Origin: Flectobacillus sp. BAB-3569
GTDB lineage: Bacteria; Bacteroidota; Bacteroidia; Cytophagales; Spirosomataceae
DNA length: 64,000 nt
Assembly (NCBI RefSeq): GCF_002270355.1
Contig: NZ_NJFZ01000018.1
Coordinates: 36,085 to 100,084 of the forward strand
Direction: 5' to 3'
A model generated the notes under the pieces. The model saw nothing but the letters and a program-made list of their open reading frames with translations. It did no database searches and was not told the origin of the DNA. A program made the position numbers and the translations under genes. This document shows positions 18,327 through 27,856 of the stretch, one piece after another. Numbering within the stretch: the first letter of the stretch is position 1; the number at the start of each line of letters is the position of its first letter.

Positions 18327-18425
18327 GCTGGTGCTAACCTCCTAGCCAATACCCACTTTTTCTCTGATTCTATCCAGAGTCTTTCTTAGCAAAACTTCAT
18401 TATTGAGATGACCTGAGCTAGTATT
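18327..18425. repeat. MITE-like element, copy C (right end altered)
   Basis: The left end gctggtgctaacctcctagcc and the internal tctgattctatccaga are recognisable. The right half is replaced by sequence shared with copies D and E (cttcattattgagatgac, then tagtattgtaatt) that runs into the stop of the lipoprotein gene at 18430. Confidence 0.7.
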
Positions 18426-18429
18426 GTAA

Positions 18430-18795
18430 TTATTTAATCCGTTTAAAAAACCTTGACATAAAGATGGCATTTGCATGAACATAGTCTAATTGCATTGTAT
18501 CTTCATAAAATACGCATTTATAGGTAGTTCCGCCTGAATTCAGAAATCCATTATTTTCCCAAAAGTATTTTTCTACACCTAAATTGCCCGTAGTATATTG
18601 CTGGTGTAGTAGAACACTATCCTCAAGATATTCATCATACCATTTTACACCAGTTGGCGCTTCTATTCTTCCATTACCGATACCAACGAATTCCCATTTT
18701 CCTAAAATCGCTTTTTGTGGAGAAACCTCATCGTCTTTACAGCTTATAGAAAGCGTAAATAACAACAGTAAAATAAGTCTAGATCGTGTTTTCAT
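18430..18795 (-). CDS. Small lipoprotein, lipocalin-like, paralogue 1 of 3
   Basis: A 121-residue lipoprotein with signal L-L-L-L-F-T-L-S-I-S-C (lipobox Cys at 19). The mature part starts A-I-L-G-K-W-E-F-V-G-I-G-N-G, the W-containing first strand of lipocalin-like domains, and is beta-rich. Nearly the same protein is encoded at 18959 (5 differences by eye) and a more diverged one at 21112. No ligand or partner is visible. Its 3' end is fused to MITE-like copy C. Confidence 0.75.
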   Translation of the reverse strand: MKTRSRLILLLLFTLSISCKDDEVSPQKAILGKWEFVGIGNGRIEAPTGVKWYDEYLEDSVLLHQQYTTGNLGVEKYFWENNGFLNSGGTTYKCVFYEDTMQLDYVHANAIFMSRFFKRIK

Positions 18796-18854
18796 TTTTA
18801 TGTAAGTAAACGATGAAAATTTAAAATATAACCCCGTAAAAATCTAATTCACAA

Positions 18855-18955
18855 GCTGGCGCTAACCTCCTAGCCAGTACCCACTTTTTCTCTTGATTCT
18901 ATCCAGAGTCCTTCTCAGCAAAACTTCATTATTGAGATGACTTGAACTAGCATTG
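18855..18955. repeat. MITE-like element, copy D (right end altered)
   Basis: Same arrangement as copy C, 528 bp away: recognisable left end and internal hairpin, then the shared substitute right half that ends at the stop of the paralogue at 18959. Confidence 0.7.
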
Positions 18956-18958
18956 TAG

Positions 18959-19324
18959 TTATTTAATCCGTTTAAAAAAGCTTGACATAAAGATGGCATT
19001 TGCATGAACATAATCTAATTGCATTGTATCTTCATAAAATACGCATTTATAGGTAGTTCCGCCTGAATTCAGAAATCCATTATTTTCCCAAAAGTATTTT
19101 TCTACAACTATATTGCCCGTAGTATACTGCTGGTGTAGTAGAACACTATCCTCAAGATATTCATCATACCATTTTACACCAGTTGGCGCTTCTATTCTTC
19201 CATTACCGATACCAACGAATTCCCATTTTCCTAAAATCGCTTTTTGTGGAGAAACCTCCTCGTCTTTACAGCTTATAGAAAGCGTAAATAACAATAGTAA
19301 AATAAGTGCAGAGCGTGTTTTCAT
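18959..19324 (-). CDS. Small lipoprotein, lipocalin-like, paralogue 2 of 3
   Basis: 121 residues, differing from the 18430 protein at about five positions (residues 6, 22, 72, 73 and one near the C-terminus). Same lipobox and G-K-W-E-F strand. The gene, its ~50-bp upstream sequence and copy D form a unit of ~529 bp repeated in tandem with the 18430 unit, a recent duplication. Its extended upstream sequence (19325-19450) is shared with the third paralogue. Confidence 0.75.
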   Translation of the reverse strand: MKTRSALILLLLFTLSISCKDEEVSPQKAILGKWEFVGIGNGRIEAPTGVKWYDEYLEDSVLLHQQYTTGNIVVEKYFWENNGFLNSGGTTYKCVFYEDTMQLDYVHANAIFMSSFFKRIK

Positions 19325-19456
19325 TTTTATGTAAGTAGAAACGATGAAAATCTAATTCTCGTTAAATTTTAAGTTTAATGATAAGATTAAACCAAAGATA
19401 CTTCTTTAACAAAAAAGGTTGTAAGTAGCTTTCACTTTTATAGGCTTTACACACGC
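19325..19456. repeat. Upstream segment shared with 21478-21607
   Basis: About 130 bp, almost identical to 21478-21607, covering the region upstream of paralogues 2 and 3 (both contain ctcgttaaattttaag and gtagctttcacttttatagg). It marks the edges of a segmental duplication. The rest up to 19692 is AT-rich and probably carries the promoter of the 19693 gene; nothing else is recognised. Confidence 0.7.
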
Positions 19457-19692
19457 AACGCGGGTACTAGAAAAATAATTGTACTTTTCTTAATCCAACA
19501 CAGCTAATATTTAGTTAATACTGTATGCGTTGGAAATGTTTTTCATTTCTAATAAATTTTTATTGCTTGATAGCAACAATATAATCCTTTGATAAACAAT
19601 ATATTAATCCTTATTCTGTTTATTTTCCCGCTGCTATCATTCTAATAAATAGCATATTTAATCATTAATAAATACATTATTCAAAAACTATT

Positions 19693-20931
19693 ATGAATCA
19701 CATCCTTACAAGCATTAGTTCAATGCTCTTATTTTTTTGTGCCTTAAATACTTCATTTGCTCAAAAAGATCTTACACACCCCCTACCTTCTAGTATTGTT
19801 TATGTGGACGCACTCAGTGACTTGCCCAGCCCTCAAAATGGCGTAATAACCCTCAATTCTGCCAAGGTATATATCATTTCGGGTTCTGTTGACCTAGGAC
19901 AGAATAGTATAAACTTAAATGGTGCAGGCTTACGAGGCTTAGACCCAGGAAAAGACCGAATTATTTCAGCTACTAAAGGAGCTGTACTCAGAAGTTTAGA
20001 TGTCGATGTTTATTTGGAAAAGGTTTGTGTTATCCCATTAAGTGCTGCTACTACAGCATACGATTTTGAGGATAATACAGGTACTAAAGCCCTCAATTTA
20101 TTAGCAGGGAATTCAGTAGTAGAAGCTCCTAGAGTTGCTAGCGGAGGTGTAGGAAGATTTAGTGGGTTCAACTCAATGTTTATTACGACCAACTTTTGGA
20201 GATGTAAAGATGGATTGAAGGTGACAGGAACAACAGGTAAGTTTTGTAGTGCCTACAATTACATTACTGGAATATCTTCAGGGGTTGGCATTGAGTTTTT
20301 AGCCGATTTTGAAGCAAATGACATTGATATGTCGAATAACTATTTCGTTTTTTCAGGAAGTACTGCTATAAAATTTCATGAGAAGGCAAAGGTCGATCAG
20401 GCAAGGATGAATGGTAATTTATTTAGAGGACCAGCCGTGCTTATTAGTGGATTTGATTCTCACACACCTGGTTGGGAAATGAGACAAAATGGGGCTGGTT
20501 TACCTGATACAAAACCTTACGCCTTTCTGTACATGAATGAAAATACGGCTGTAACGAAACTAATTTCTCCTAATTTATTTACGAAAATAGCAGGCGAGAC
20601 AACAACCATGAAAGCTGATGGTTTTGTTGCTACAGCAAATCGAGTTACCTACACGGGTAAAAGAACATTGAATGCTCGCATTTATGCCAATGTAGGAGGA
20701 AAAACACCAGAAGCCAATTCTGATTTATCAATAGCAATTTATAAGAATGGTTTACTCCAAATAGCGCCTAATTCATCTATAGCTGTAGGAGGAAAAGGGG
20801 AAGGATTTCAGTTAACCTTAGAAACCATCTCTGAAATTAACCAAGGAGATTATTTAGAAGTATTCATCAAAAACAATATCAATTCAACTCCTATCCTTGT
20901 AAAGGACTTGCAATTGAGAATTAGTGAGTAG
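19693..20931 (+). CDS. Secreted beta-helix-like protein with C-terminal jelly-roll-like domain
   Basis: I do not recognise a named family. 412 residues with a Sec signal (A-L-N-T-S-F-A-Q). The middle (about 50-270) has repeated short strands such as G-S-V-D-L-G-Q-N-S-I-N-L-N-G-A-G and N-N-Y-F-V-F-S-G-S-T-A-I-K-F, as in right-handed beta-helices of surface or phage-tail-like proteins. The last ~120 residues (A-R-I-Y-A-N-V, G-D-Y-L-E-V-F-I-K-N) resemble the C-terminal jelly-roll domains of tail or collagen-like proteins. It is alone on the plus strand, inserted between paralogues 2 and 3, and ends in a very strong hairpin. Confidence 0.65.
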   Translation: MNHILTSISSMLLFFCALNTSFAQKDLTHPLPSSIVYVDALSDLPSPQNGVITLNSAKVYIISGSVDLGQNSINLNGAGLRGLDPGKDRIISATKGAVLRSLDVDVYLEKVCVIPLSAATTAYDFEDNTGTKALNLLAGNSVVEAPRVASGGVGRFSGFNSMFITTNFWRCKDGLKVTGTTGKFCSAYNYITGISSGVGIEFLADFEANDIDMSNNYFVFSGSTAIKFHEKAKVDQARMNGNLFRGPAVLISGFDSHTPGWEMRQNGAGLPDTKPYAFLYMNENTAVTKLISPNLFTKIAGETTTMKADGFVATANRVTYTGKRTLNARIYANVGGKTPEANSDLSIAIYKNGLLQIAPNSSIAVGGKGEGFQLTLETISEINQGDYLEVFIKNNINSTPILVKDLQLRISE

Positions 20932-20995
20932 TTTTTTGTTAGTATTAGAGAGCGTTTATCCCAAAAGATAAACGCTCTCTAATACTAACAAAAAA
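20932..20995 (+). terminator. Perfect 29-bp stem terminator
   Basis: 20932-20960 and 20967-20995 are perfect 29-base complements around a 6-base loop. The outer part is T6/A7, so each strand ends in a T run. It begins directly after the stop of the 19693 gene and should terminate in both directions. Confidence 0.85.
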
Positions 20996-21008
20996 ACATC
21001 ATGCACAC

Positions 21009-21108
21009 GCTGCTGCTGGCTTCCTAGCCAGTACCCACTTTTTCTCTGGATTCTATCCAGAGTTCTTCTCTCCAAACTTCATTATTGAGATGACTTGAAC
21101 TAGCATTG
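21009..21108. repeat. MITE-like element, copy E (right end altered)
   Basis: Left end gctgctgctggcttcctagccagtac-like and internal TCTGGATTCTATCCAGA, then the same substitute right half as copies C and D, ending at the stop of the lipoprotein at 21112. Confidence 0.72.
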
Positions 21109-21111
21109 TAA

Positions 21112-21477
21112 TTATTTAATCCGTTTGAAAAAGCTTGACATAAAGATGGCATTTATATGAACATAGTCTAGCTGCATTGTATCTCTGTAAAATACACATT
21201 TATAAGTAGTCCCTTCTGTATTCAGAAACCCACTATTTTCCCAATAATATTTTGTTTTAACTATCTGACCAGTGGAAGATTGATAGTGCAAACGGAGGCT
21301 ATCTTCAAAATATTCATAATACCATTTTACGCCAGATGGCGCTTCTATTCGTCCATTACCGATACCAATGAATTCCCATTTTCCTAAAATAGCTTTTTGT
21401 GGTGAAACCTCCTCGTCTTTACAGCTTATAGACAGCGTAAATAACAATAGTAAAATAAGTGTAGATTGTGTTTTCAT
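21112..21477 (-). CDS. Small lipoprotein, lipocalin-like, paralogue 3 of 3
   Basis: A 121-residue homologue of the 18430 and 18959 proteins. It has the same signal, lipobox and G-K-W-E-F-I-G-I-G-N-G strand, but many changes in the middle (for example Y-Y-E-Y-F-E-D-S-L-R and R-D-T-M-Q-L-D). It is therefore an older or faster-evolving copy. Copy E follows its stop and the shared 130-bp segment precedes it. Confidence 0.75.
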   Translation of the reverse strand: MKTQSTLILLLLFTLSISCKDEEVSPQKAILGKWEFIGIGNGRIEAPSGVKWYYEYFEDSLRLHYQSSTGQIVKTKYYWENSGFLNTEGTTYKCVFYRDTMQLDYVHINAIFMSSFFKRIK

Positions 21478-21606
21478 TTTTGTGTAAGTAAACGATGAAA
21501 ATTTAATTCTCGTTAAATTTTAAGTTTAATGATAAGATTAAACCAAAGATACTTCTTTAACAAAAAAGGTTGTAAGTAGCTTTCACTTTTATAGGGTTTA
21601 CACACG

Positions 21607-21755
21607 CGGATGCGGGCTTCCTAGCCAATACCCATTTTTTCTCTGAACTTTATCCAGAAGCTGACTTTCATTGTAGGTTTACCCTGCAATAGTAGTGTGA
21701 TAAAAAGGATTAGAAGCCTTATATTGAGTAAGTACTGGCTAGAAAGTCGGCACTG
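21607..21755. repeat. MITE-like element, copy F (diverged)
   Basis: A full-length but diverged member: left end gggcttcctagccaatac, right end gtactggctagaaagtcggc, internal aggattagaagcct. It stands upstream of paralogue 3 rather than behind a stop. The rest to 22156 (about 400 bp) shows no gene; it should hold the promoter of the protease genes. Confidence 0.65.
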
Positions 21756-22156
21756 GTGAGTGGTCAAATTTCGATCATAATACCCTAATAAACACCATCC
21801 TTCACTCTTGGTATTGTTCGAGATTCTTTATGCAAATACAACTTTAGGCCAAGCAGAATTTAGCGTGTTTACTCAACACGAAATTCAATTTTTATTTTTG
21901 TACCTCAAAACCTGATTCAGTATGACAATTTATTGTCACTTGCTTAAAAACAGTAACAAAGAAGATTCAGGTGACATTTTATTTGATAGTTGAACTAACT
22001 GGTATAAAAAGTAAAACCGTCTTTAAGACTCATTCAGTACCCATTTATGTCTTAATTGATAAGTCTGGAATCAATTCATTTGCTTATTCTCCCTACTTTT
22101 CCCATCTTTATCTTAGAAATTAATAGCCTTATCCTTAAAAACTAATCATTCATTTC

Positions 22157-23740
22157 ATGAAAAAGAGCTACTTCCTTATCGCATTCTTAGTCATCTGTTC
22201 ATCAACAATAAGTCTCACCTTTTCACAACAAAAAGGGACTGGGGCTAATTTCGACCTCTCTACAATTGCCGCTACTCCTCAAAAAATAGAACTTTCTTTA
22301 CGCAGTTTTAGAGGGATGCCTGCAGCTCATTCACTAGAAAAATATTGCCCTACTCCTGGCGACCAAGGGAATCATGGTACTTGTGTGGCATTTGCCAATG
22401 GCTATGGAATTGCTACTATTTTGTATGCCAAAACACATAATCTTACCGATAAAACACTGATTGACAAATATGCTTTTTCTCCTACTTTCTTGTATGAACA
22501 AATCAAGAAAGCAGGTGATACTGACTGTCAAAACGGTGCAGATCCAATTAAGGCCTTGCTCACTATGATTGAAAAAGGTGAAGCATTGATGAAGAGTGTT
22601 CCTTATAAATGTGGATTACCCATCACCCCAGAAATATCTAAAGAAGCCATTAAATATCGTATTGCCGATGCTGCGATTCTTTACGCTACTGGTATCAAAG
22701 AGTACGAAAAACCCGAACAAGTAAGAATTGATTTGACGAAGAAAGCACTTTTAGAAGGTTCGCCCGTTTCTACAGGTTTTAATTTGCCAGAAACATTTTT
22801 CAAAATAAAGTCAGAAGTTTGGGAACCTTCACCCAATGAAGTACTAAATGATTGGAAACACAACGGACACGCCATGGCCATTGTTGGTTACGACGATAAC
22901 AAAGCTGGCGGAGCATTCAGAGTACTAAATAGCTGGGGTGCTAACTGGGCAGACCACGGCTATGTTTGGATCAAATACAAGGATTACGCTAAGTGGTGTA
23001 TCGTGGCAATTCAGGTTTTTGGAGCGACTGACACTCCTGCTCCTGTAGAAGTAAAACCCACACCCAAACCTCAACCAAGTCCTGAGCCACAACCAAAACC
23101 AAGTCCGATACCCGAGTACACGTTCAGTTTGAGTGGTAACATAGAGTTCAAACTAAATACAGGTGAAAATATGGATGTTGGGAAAACCTCCACGAGAAAT
23201 TTAACCGTTGAAGAAGAAATTCAAGGGCCTAAAGAAGATTTAGTAGCTTATACAATGGCAAATGCCTATACGAGTGGTACAGCTTTTCGTTTCTTTATGA
23301 ATGTTGATGCCGAAGCATATGTATATGCTTTTGCCACGGATTTAACGGGACAAGTAAATCGAATTTTACCTTTTAATGACAATACTTCAACTCATGTTGG
23401 GGCAAACAGTACCATCGCTTTTCCTTCAGACACCAAGGTTATCAAGTTGGATAATCAAAAAGGTACAGACTATCTTTTGATTTTATACGCTGCTGAAAAA
23501 TTGGATGCTAAAGCCATTGCCGAAAAAATGAACGGTATGACAGGTGCCTTGAGCACCAAAATCAAAACAGTATTAGGGAATAAACTGATTGATAAGGCTA
23601 AAATTACGTATGATACAAATCGTGTTGCTTTTAGTACGAAAGGACATTCAACACGAAACTTAACGGTTGCTGATGATGATCCCGCTACGCCAACTACTGG
23701 TAGCGTTGTGCCTTTAATGATTGAAATTAAACACAACTAG
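22157..23740 (+). CDS. Secreted papain-family (C1) cysteine protease with DUF4384-like domain
   Basis: 527 residues. A Sec signal ends near residue 24. The papain-like domain (about 50-290) has oxyanion Gln and catalytic Cys in G-D-Q-G-N-H-G-T-C-V-A-F (Cys76), His in N-G-H-A-M-A-I-V-G-Y (His238) and Asn in L-N-S-W-G-A-N-W (Asn258), so it looks active. A Pro/Lys linker (about 297-320) leads to a DUF4384-like domain (about 322-450), which usually accompanies caspases or kinases. The motif T-R-N-L-T-V occurs twice (346-351 and 499-504), each followed by acidic residues, and once in the next protein. The next gene starts 31 bp downstream, so the two form an operon. Confidence 0.85.
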   Translation: MKKSYFLIAFLVICSSTISLTFSQQKGTGANFDLSTIAATPQKIELSLRSFRGMPAAHSLEKYCPTPGDQGNHGTCVAFANGYGIATILYAKTHNLTDKTLIDKYAFSPTFLYEQIKKAGDTDCQNGADPIKALLTMIEKGEALMKSVPYKCGLPITPEISKEAIKYRIADAAILYATGIKEYEKPEQVRIDLTKKALLEGSPVSTGFNLPETFFKIKSEVWEPSPNEVLNDWKHNGHAMAIVGYDDNKAGGAFRVLNSWGANWADHGYVWIKYKDYAKWCIVAIQVFGATDTPAPVEVKPTPKPQPSPEPQPKPSPIPEYTFSLSGNIEFKLNTGENMDVGKTSTRNLTVEEEIQGPKEDLVAYTMANAYTSGTAFRFFMNVDAEAYVYAFATDLTGQVNRILPFNDNTSTHVGANSTIAFPSDTKVIKLDNQKGTDYLLILYAAEKLDAKAIAEKMNGMTGALSTKIKTVLGNKLIDKAKITYDTNRVAFSTKGHSTRNLTVADDDPATPTTGSVVPLMIEIKHN

Positions 23741-23771
23741 TATTCCTATCAAACTTATCAAATAAAACATT

Positions 23772-26700
23772 ATGAAGAAGTGCTTAATCTTATTACTCTT
23801 GTTTCCATTGATACTTTTTGCTCAGAAACCTCAATTGGTTATCAAATCGGGCTTGCAAAGTGAGGTAATGATGGCTTCGATTTCGCCTGATAATAAAGTT
23901 GGTTTAACGGTTGAAGAAAACGAAGTGCTGATTTTATGGGAATTAAGTACGGGAAAACAACTACAAAGTTTTCCCAATATAATGGCCGCTGATTTTAGGC
24001 TGGATAATAAAACGATTGACATCGTAACGAACCAATATAAATTCCAAACAATAGACTATAATGGAAATGTGGTCAGCCAAAGTCCAATTAATAATACGGG
24101 TAAAGATAAACATAACCGCCTGAATTGGTCTTATCACCGAAAATCAAGTCTTTTGTTAAGTAATGCCAGTATTTACACTCGTGAAAATGGCTTTAGAGGA
24201 ACTATTAGAATCAACAAATTTGGGGTTGAACAAGACTATTCGGATGAAAGAAATGCAATTTCGATTCCGTTCGGAAATGATGTGACATTATGTAAAGTAC
24301 CAAGTGGTGAAATCATCAAAGAACTCAATTTTAATTTAGCAAAAAGCGGTTATGCAAGTGATCCGATTCTTGAAATAAAATTCACTCGATTTTCGCCCGA
24401 TGGACGCTACTTGATGGCAGGCAACAATAACTCATTGGAAATATTGGATATCAATACAGGTCAACGTATTTATTCATACATTCATCCTAATGAATACAAA
24501 ACCAAAATATTAAATCTTGCAGGTTTTTCGCCAGACAGCAAGAAAATCTTTATTCATACGTCTAATGAAATAATCTTAGTCAACCTTGAAACTAAACAAG
24601 ATATTTGGCGTATAAAGCAAGCTGATTTCCATGTCAGTGAATATGGAAGTAGAAGGGGTGTAATCCGTTTTTCGGATGATGGGAAAAAGATCCTACTCGG
24701 AACACAAAAAAATCTTAGCCTTCTCAGTACAGAGAATGGCCAGACTATTACTAAGCTAGTCGGAGTTACAAAAGAGGAAGTTTTTTATCATCATCTTTCT
24801 GAATCTTCTAATCAATTACTCATCGAATTTGATAAAAAAGCAGCCATTTGGGATTTGTCTTCTGGTGCAATGCGAAAAGTAATTCAGACCAACCAACCTG
24901 CATTTGAATATCATTTACAACTTAATCAAAAAGGGAGTAAATTATATGATTTCTGGACTGAAATAGATTTAGCAAATAATGCTCATAAAGATTTTCTTTA
25001 CGAAGCAGGAGGAGGCAGGCCAAGCAACATGGGCTTATCTTTCGATGATAAATATCTTTTCCATGTAGCGTATTACAGAGACCCAAAAATTGAAGATCAG
25101 TATAGTGTCAATCAGGATAAATTGGTTGTAGCCGATGTTACAACGAAGAAAATTTTATGGCGGAAAAAAGCAGTTAATCAAGCTGTTTTTGCTCATACTT
25201 CTAAACAAATCGCCACAATCAATACCTTTGGAGAATTTACAAGTATAGACTTACTAGACGGAGCTACAGGGAACTTAGTCAAGAAAATTACTTTACCCAA
25301 AAAATATGTTGGTGGCGGAAGGCTGACATTTTCAATGAATGATAAATACCTTACTTGCCAGTCGGGTAATGGACAAATAATCGTTGAAGTCAGCACAGGA
25401 AAAACAATAGATATCCCAGAGCTTTTACCCAATGGCAAAAAAACTTTTTATTCAGCTACTTTCACAGCCGATGAAAACTATTTGATTGCTAGTAACTATG
25501 ATGGAGAGTTACATTTTTACAATATCCAGCAACAACAATGGGATATGGCTAAAACAATAAAGGCCTATACCGATGCCGTGGCAGGGGTAACTCTCAGTAA
25601 AAACAATCGTTATTTATTCACAAACGCTCGTGAAAACAATATAAAACTTTGGGATTTACAAACCCGTGAACTCTTAGCGACTTTATACCCAGTTCCCTCG
25701 ACTGGCGAATGGGCGGTTGTTACGCCTAATGGGCAGTTCGATGCTTCCGTAAATGCTCAAAAAGATTTATACTTTGTAAAAGGAGTGAACTCTTTTCCCT
25801 TAGAAATACTTTACGAAAAATATTATACGCCCAAATTATTGCCCCGCATTTTAGCTGGCGAACGTTTCCCTGCCGTAGATGCTGATTTTGATGATTTGCA
25901 CAAAGCACCAATTTGTAAGATTTCTTATGAACAAAAAACAAGAAACCTCACCGTTGAAGACGATAGCAAGCCAATTTACGAAAACACAACAGGACTTGCA
26001 GAAATAACCGTAAATGCTACTGCCGAAAATGATAAAATTGATGAAATCAGGTTATTTCATAACGGTAAAATCGTGAATTTGGCTACTCGTGGTTTATTCG
26101 TAACCGACAATACAACGGGAACAGATACTAAGAAATATACCATTAATCTATTAGCTGGTCAGAATGTTTTCAGAGCCATCGCCCTGAACAGCCAAAGAAC
26201 AGAAAGTCAGCCCGATGAAATTATTGTGAATTACAAAGCTGGAAACCAGCCAAATAACAAACCAAACGTTTCAAAAGATGGCGGTATTATCGACGCTGTT
26301 GATAAAAATGCAACCCTCCACTTAGTTGTTGTTGGCATCAATCAATATCAGAATGAGAAATTATCGCTCAACTATGCCCTTGCAGATGCAACCGCCTTTA
26401 AAGATGAAATAGAAAAAGATGCGAAAACGGTTATTTCAAACGTAAAAACCTATTTCGTCACTGATACAAAGGCTGATAAAAATGGGATTATAAATGCATT
26501 GACAGAAGTACAAAAAACGGCGAGAGCACAGGATGTGTTTGTATTTTATTATGCGGGTCACGGCGTAATTTCGGATAAAAACAAAGAGTTTTATCTAGTG
26601 CCAACCGATGTATCTGACCTGAAAAATGTAGATGAAATACTTTTACAGAAAGGTATTCCTTCGAAGCAATTACAAGGATATGCTGTTAATATTCAGGCAC

Positions 26701-27068
26701 AAAAACAAGTATTTATTTTGGATGCCTGTCAAAGTGCTGGTGCTTTCGAGCAACTAATTGCGGCGGATGCCAATCAACAAAAGAGTTTAGCCGTCGTGGC
26801 AAGAAGTACAGGAACTCATTGGATGGCGGCATCGGGTTCTAAGCAATTCGCCAATGAATTTGCTACACTCGGTCACGGTGCTTTTACGTATGTGTTACTT
26901 CAAGCCCTAAAAGGACAAGCAGCCAACAATAAAATGATTACGGTAAATGGACTCAAAAACTTTATTCAGGTACAAGTACCCGAACTCATGAAAAAGTACA
27001 GCGGAACACCGCAATATCCAGCTAGCTATGGACTAGGGAACGATTTCCCCGTGGAAATGATGAAGTAA
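23772..27068 (+). CDS. Secreted WD40-repeat protein with C-terminal caspase-like (C14) domain
   Basis: 1098 residues. A short Sec signal ends at F-A-Q (17-18). WD40-like blades fill about 25-640 (S-P-D-G-R-Y-L-M-A-G, N-N-I-K-L-W-D-L). A linker holds T-R-N-L-T-V-E-D (723-730). A beta-sandwich follows (about 735-825), then a caspase/metacaspase domain (about 848-1090) with catalytic His in F-Y-Y-A-G-H-G (His930) and Cys in L-D-A-C-Q-S-A-G (Cys986). Bacterial caspase homologues mostly cleave after Arg/Lys, so the R in T-R-N-L-T-V is a plausible processing site here and in the neighbouring papain-like enzyme. The signal peptide argues for action outside the cytoplasm. Confidence 0.87.
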   Translation: MKKCLILLLLFPLILFAQKPQLVIKSGLQSEVMMASISPDNKVGLTVEENEVLILWELSTGKQLQSFPNIMAADFRLDNKTIDIVTNQYKFQTIDYNGNVVSQSPINNTGKDKHNRLNWSYHRKSSLLLSNASIYTRENGFRGTIRINKFGVEQDYSDERNAISIPFGNDVTLCKVPSGEIIKELNFNLAKSGYASDPILEIKFTRFSPDGRYLMAGNNNSLEILDINTGQRIYSYIHPNEYKTKILNLAGFSPDSKKIFIHTSNEIILVNLETKQDIWRIKQADFHVSEYGSRRGVIRFSDDGKKILLGTQKNLSLLSTENGQTITKLVGVTKEEVFYHHLSESSNQLLIEFDKKAAIWDLSSGAMRKVIQTNQPAFEYHLQLNQKGSKLYDFWTEIDLANNAHKDFLYEAGGGRPSNMGLSFDDKYLFHVAYYRDPKIEDQYSVNQDKLVVADVTTKKILWRKKAVNQAVFAHTSKQIATINTFGEFTSIDLLDGATGNLVKKITLPKKYVGGGRLTFSMNDKYLTCQSGNGQIIVEVSTGKTIDIPELLPNGKKTFYSATFTADENYLIASNYDGELHFYNIQQQQWDMAKTIKAYTDAVAGVTLSKNNRYLFTNARENNIKLWDLQTRELLATLYPVPSTGEWAVVTPNGQFDASVNAQKDLYFVKGVNSFPLEILYEKYYTPKLLPRILAGERFPAVDADFDDLHKAPICKISYEQKTRNLTVEDDSKPIYENTTGLAEITVNATAENDKIDEIRLFHNGKIVNLATRGLFVTDNTTGTDTKKYTINLLAGQNVFRAIALNSQRTESQPDEIIVNYKAGNQPNNKPNVSKDGGIIDAVDKNATLHLVVVGINQYQNEKLSLNYALADATAFKDEIEKDAKTVISNVKTYFVTDTKADKNGIINALTEVQKTARAQDVFVFYYAGHGVISDKNKEFYLVPTDVSDLKNVDEILLQKGIPSKQLQGYAVNIQAQKQVFILDACQSAGAFEQLIAADANQQKSLAVVARSTGTHWMAASGSKQFANEFATLGHGAFTYVLLQALKGQAANNKMITVNGLKNFIQVQVPELMKKYSGTPQYPASYGLGNDFPVEMMK

Positions 27069-27277
27069 AAGCAATCATATTTGATGATTGTAGGAAGGTA
27101 TAGCGAAGCGGTTCTTCTTGAATAAACATCAAAGGTCGTAGGGTATTCCTATTGTGTGGAAATAGCAAATTGAAAGCAATTGCCTAGTTTTTTAAATATT
27201 TTGACAATAAGGATGTCTACTTTATAAATCCTAACAATAAACAAGTGGTATTATTTTTGGGAAAGTTTACAATTTGC
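27069..27277. other. Spacer after the protease operon
   Basis: No gene, strong hairpin or repeat recognised. AT-rich DNA that may hold the promoter of the following short gene. Confidence 0.3.
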
Positions 27278-27746
27278 ATGATTTACTCCTTTCGTTATAC
27301 TACGGCACTATTAGCAGTACATTCAAAAAAAAATATCGATGTTGATGATTTAACAACATGTGTAATCAATAGCGCTATCAAAAAAAATTAACTTTAATAT
27401 ACATTATTATAGAAATACGGATGAAAATGAATTTGAATACGAAGTTTTTTTTCAAAAAGATAGCATCCCATACGAACATGAAATGAACGTGGATGGACAT
27501 TCCCTTTCTTTTAGCCATGTGCAACTAGCAAAATACAAACTAAACGGGGAGTTATTGGATAGTAATTACAAATATTTTATGATAGATTATTGGAGTAACG
27601 GATTAGGGACAGTTGATTTGCTGTTACATGAAATTTTATTAGTGTTGGCCAATACATCTAATGACATGTATTTTGAATTTTATAATTTTTCAGAATCTAC
27701 GATATATTCCAGTGAAGATTTGAAAAAAAGCTTAATGAGTTTGTGA
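27278..27746 (+). pseudogene. Short acidic protein of unknown function, broken by one base
   Basis: ATG 27278 opens M-I-Y-S-F-R-Y-T-T-A-L-L-A-V-H and runs to a stop after I-N-S-A-I-K-K-N. In another frame the text continues K-I-N-F-N-I-H-Y-Y-R-N-T-D-E-N-E-F and ends at 27746. The frames meet at an eight-A run (27380-27387). Removing one base gives a single 155-residue acidic protein. I do not recognise the family. Size, acidity and place next to toxin-like remnants suggest an immunity-type protein, as a guess. Confidence 0.6.
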
Positions 27747-27856
27747 ATATATTCAGTTTATGAGATTTGGCAAAAAGTGAACGAAATCATCCCCCTGTAA
27801 GCTTCCCTACAAAATAAGGTAGGCATAATTCATGTTCAGAGGGAGGTAAAATCATT

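Noticed and set aside
22157..27068. Abortive-infection caspase defence system
   Set aside because: Both proteins have Sec signal peptides, so an intracellular death effector role is unlikely; no sensor or gasdermin gene is next to them.
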